Both the position numbers and the translations under genes were made by a program. The notes under the pieces were generated by a model. It worked only from the letters and a program-made list of their open reading frames with translations. It did no database searches and was not told the origin of the DNA. From assembly GCA_031394025.1 (NCBI GenBank), contig JANMWO010000243.1, positions 1 to 5,105 on the forward strand: 5,105 bases of DNA, given 5' to 3'. Below are positions 4,972-5,105 of the stretch, in pieces; position 1 is the first letter of the stretch; each line of letters begins with the position of its first letter. Source of the DNA: JANXSF01 sp031394025. GTDB lineage: Bacteria > Acidobacteriota > Terriglobia > Bryobacterales > Bryobacteraceae.

Positions 4972-5105
4972 GACAAACGCAATCTCACCTCGCGCCTGAA
5001 CGTGCTGAAATCCACGGGCCCCAAAACACCCGAAGGCCAACGCCGCTCTGCATTCAACTTCGTTACCCAAGCTGTCTACATTCAGGAATTTATCCTTCCA
5101 GGCGA
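4972..5105 (+). repeat. Inverted repeat arm B (5' end of the plus-strand family copy)
   Basis: This is the partner of 4704-4813, about 93% identical over the shared 110 bp plus a 24-bp segment absent from arm A. The arms face away from each other and are separated by 158 bp (4814-4971). The match runs to the window edge, so arm B and the matching part of the minus-strand gene may extend further. Confidence 0.85.
4972..5105 (+). CDS. Second copy of the 'STGPKTPEG...LPGE' family (copy B, partial, start uncertain, possibly decayed)
   Basis: The frame beginning at 4972 encodes DKRNLTSRLNVLKSTG, then PKTPEGQRRSAFNFVTQAV and YIQEFILPG, and is open to the window edge. It keeps the FNFVTQAV segment, which lines up with the usual N-A-L-x-H-G-L of the family, so it is closer to full length than copy A here. 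The initiating ATG of copy A corresponds to CAG in this copy. No in-frame ATG, GTG or TTG exists between the TAG at 4918-4920 and 4972; the ATG at 4970 is in another frame and stops after nine codons. Starts that remain are the internal GTG at 5002, without a Shine-Dalgarno, or a rare codon such as CTG 4954. An in-frame ATG at 4891 is separated by the TAG. It may be a pseudogene; the part beyond the window would decide. Confidence 0.5.

Noticed and set aside
4439..4999. A plus-strand open frame of 186 codons across the right part
   Set aside because: It is antisense to copy A and crosses the gap. The ARGFQHVQARGE string also seen in the minus-strand frame 4822-5070 is just the antisense reading of the two repeat arms.
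4704..5105. Inverted repeats as ends of an insertion sequence
   Set aside because: The arms are coding sequence of a hypothetical family. The 158 bp between them encodes no transposase, and no target-site duplication is visible.

Overview
This 5.1 kb window looks like ordinary chromosomal DNA from a Gram-negative, probably soil or freshwater bacterium. The best guess is Acidobacteriota (Solibacter/Bryobacter-like). That rests on family knowledge, not on a search: a DUF6526 membrane protein, a member of the 'STGPKTPEG' hypothetical family that is often multi-copy in that phylum, and a porin followed by a cupredoxin and a DUF1111 di-heme cytochrome. Base composition is moderate, slightly above 50% G+C by eye. 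Gene density is high, and no tRNA, rRNA, CRISPR array or complete insertion sequence is visible.

Left part (1-1966, minus strand): a tightly packed operon read right to left. It starts with a 442-aa outer-membrane porin with an N-terminal coiled coil (588-1916). With no gap there follows a 120-aa exported cupredoxin carrying a complete CuA-type copper motif (225-587). A 4-bp ATGA overlap leads into the N-terminus of a DUF1111/DHOR-type di-heme cytochrome c (1-228, cut by the window edge). The 50-bp gap upstream of the porin holds a good sigma70-like promoter. Nested perfect inverted repeats there cover the -10 box and the start codon, suggesting a nearly leaderless, repressor-controlled mRNA. 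The three products would sit in the outer membrane and periplasm and are plausibly one metal or redox module; the substrate is unknown.

Middle (1967-4080): a minus-strand enolase-superfamily sugar-acid dehydratase of the galactonate dehydratase type, with all metal ligands and catalytic residues present. It is divergent, across only 28 bp, from a plus-strand pair: a DUF6526 two-helix membrane protein and a hot-dog-fold (4HBT/YbgC-like) acyl-CoA thioesterase.

Right part (4081-5105): a minus-strand hypothetical protein of the 'STGPKTPEG' family converges on the thioesterase gene. A second copy of its 5' end runs head-to-head on the plus strand to the window edge. The two copies form an inverted repeat about 93% identical. 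The minus copy lacks 24 bp that the plus copy has, while the plus copy has no normal start codon at the matching place.

I see no clearly new defence or mobile system. The items most worth attention are the porin/CuA/di-heme operon with its palindromic start region, and the diverging inverted gene pair.
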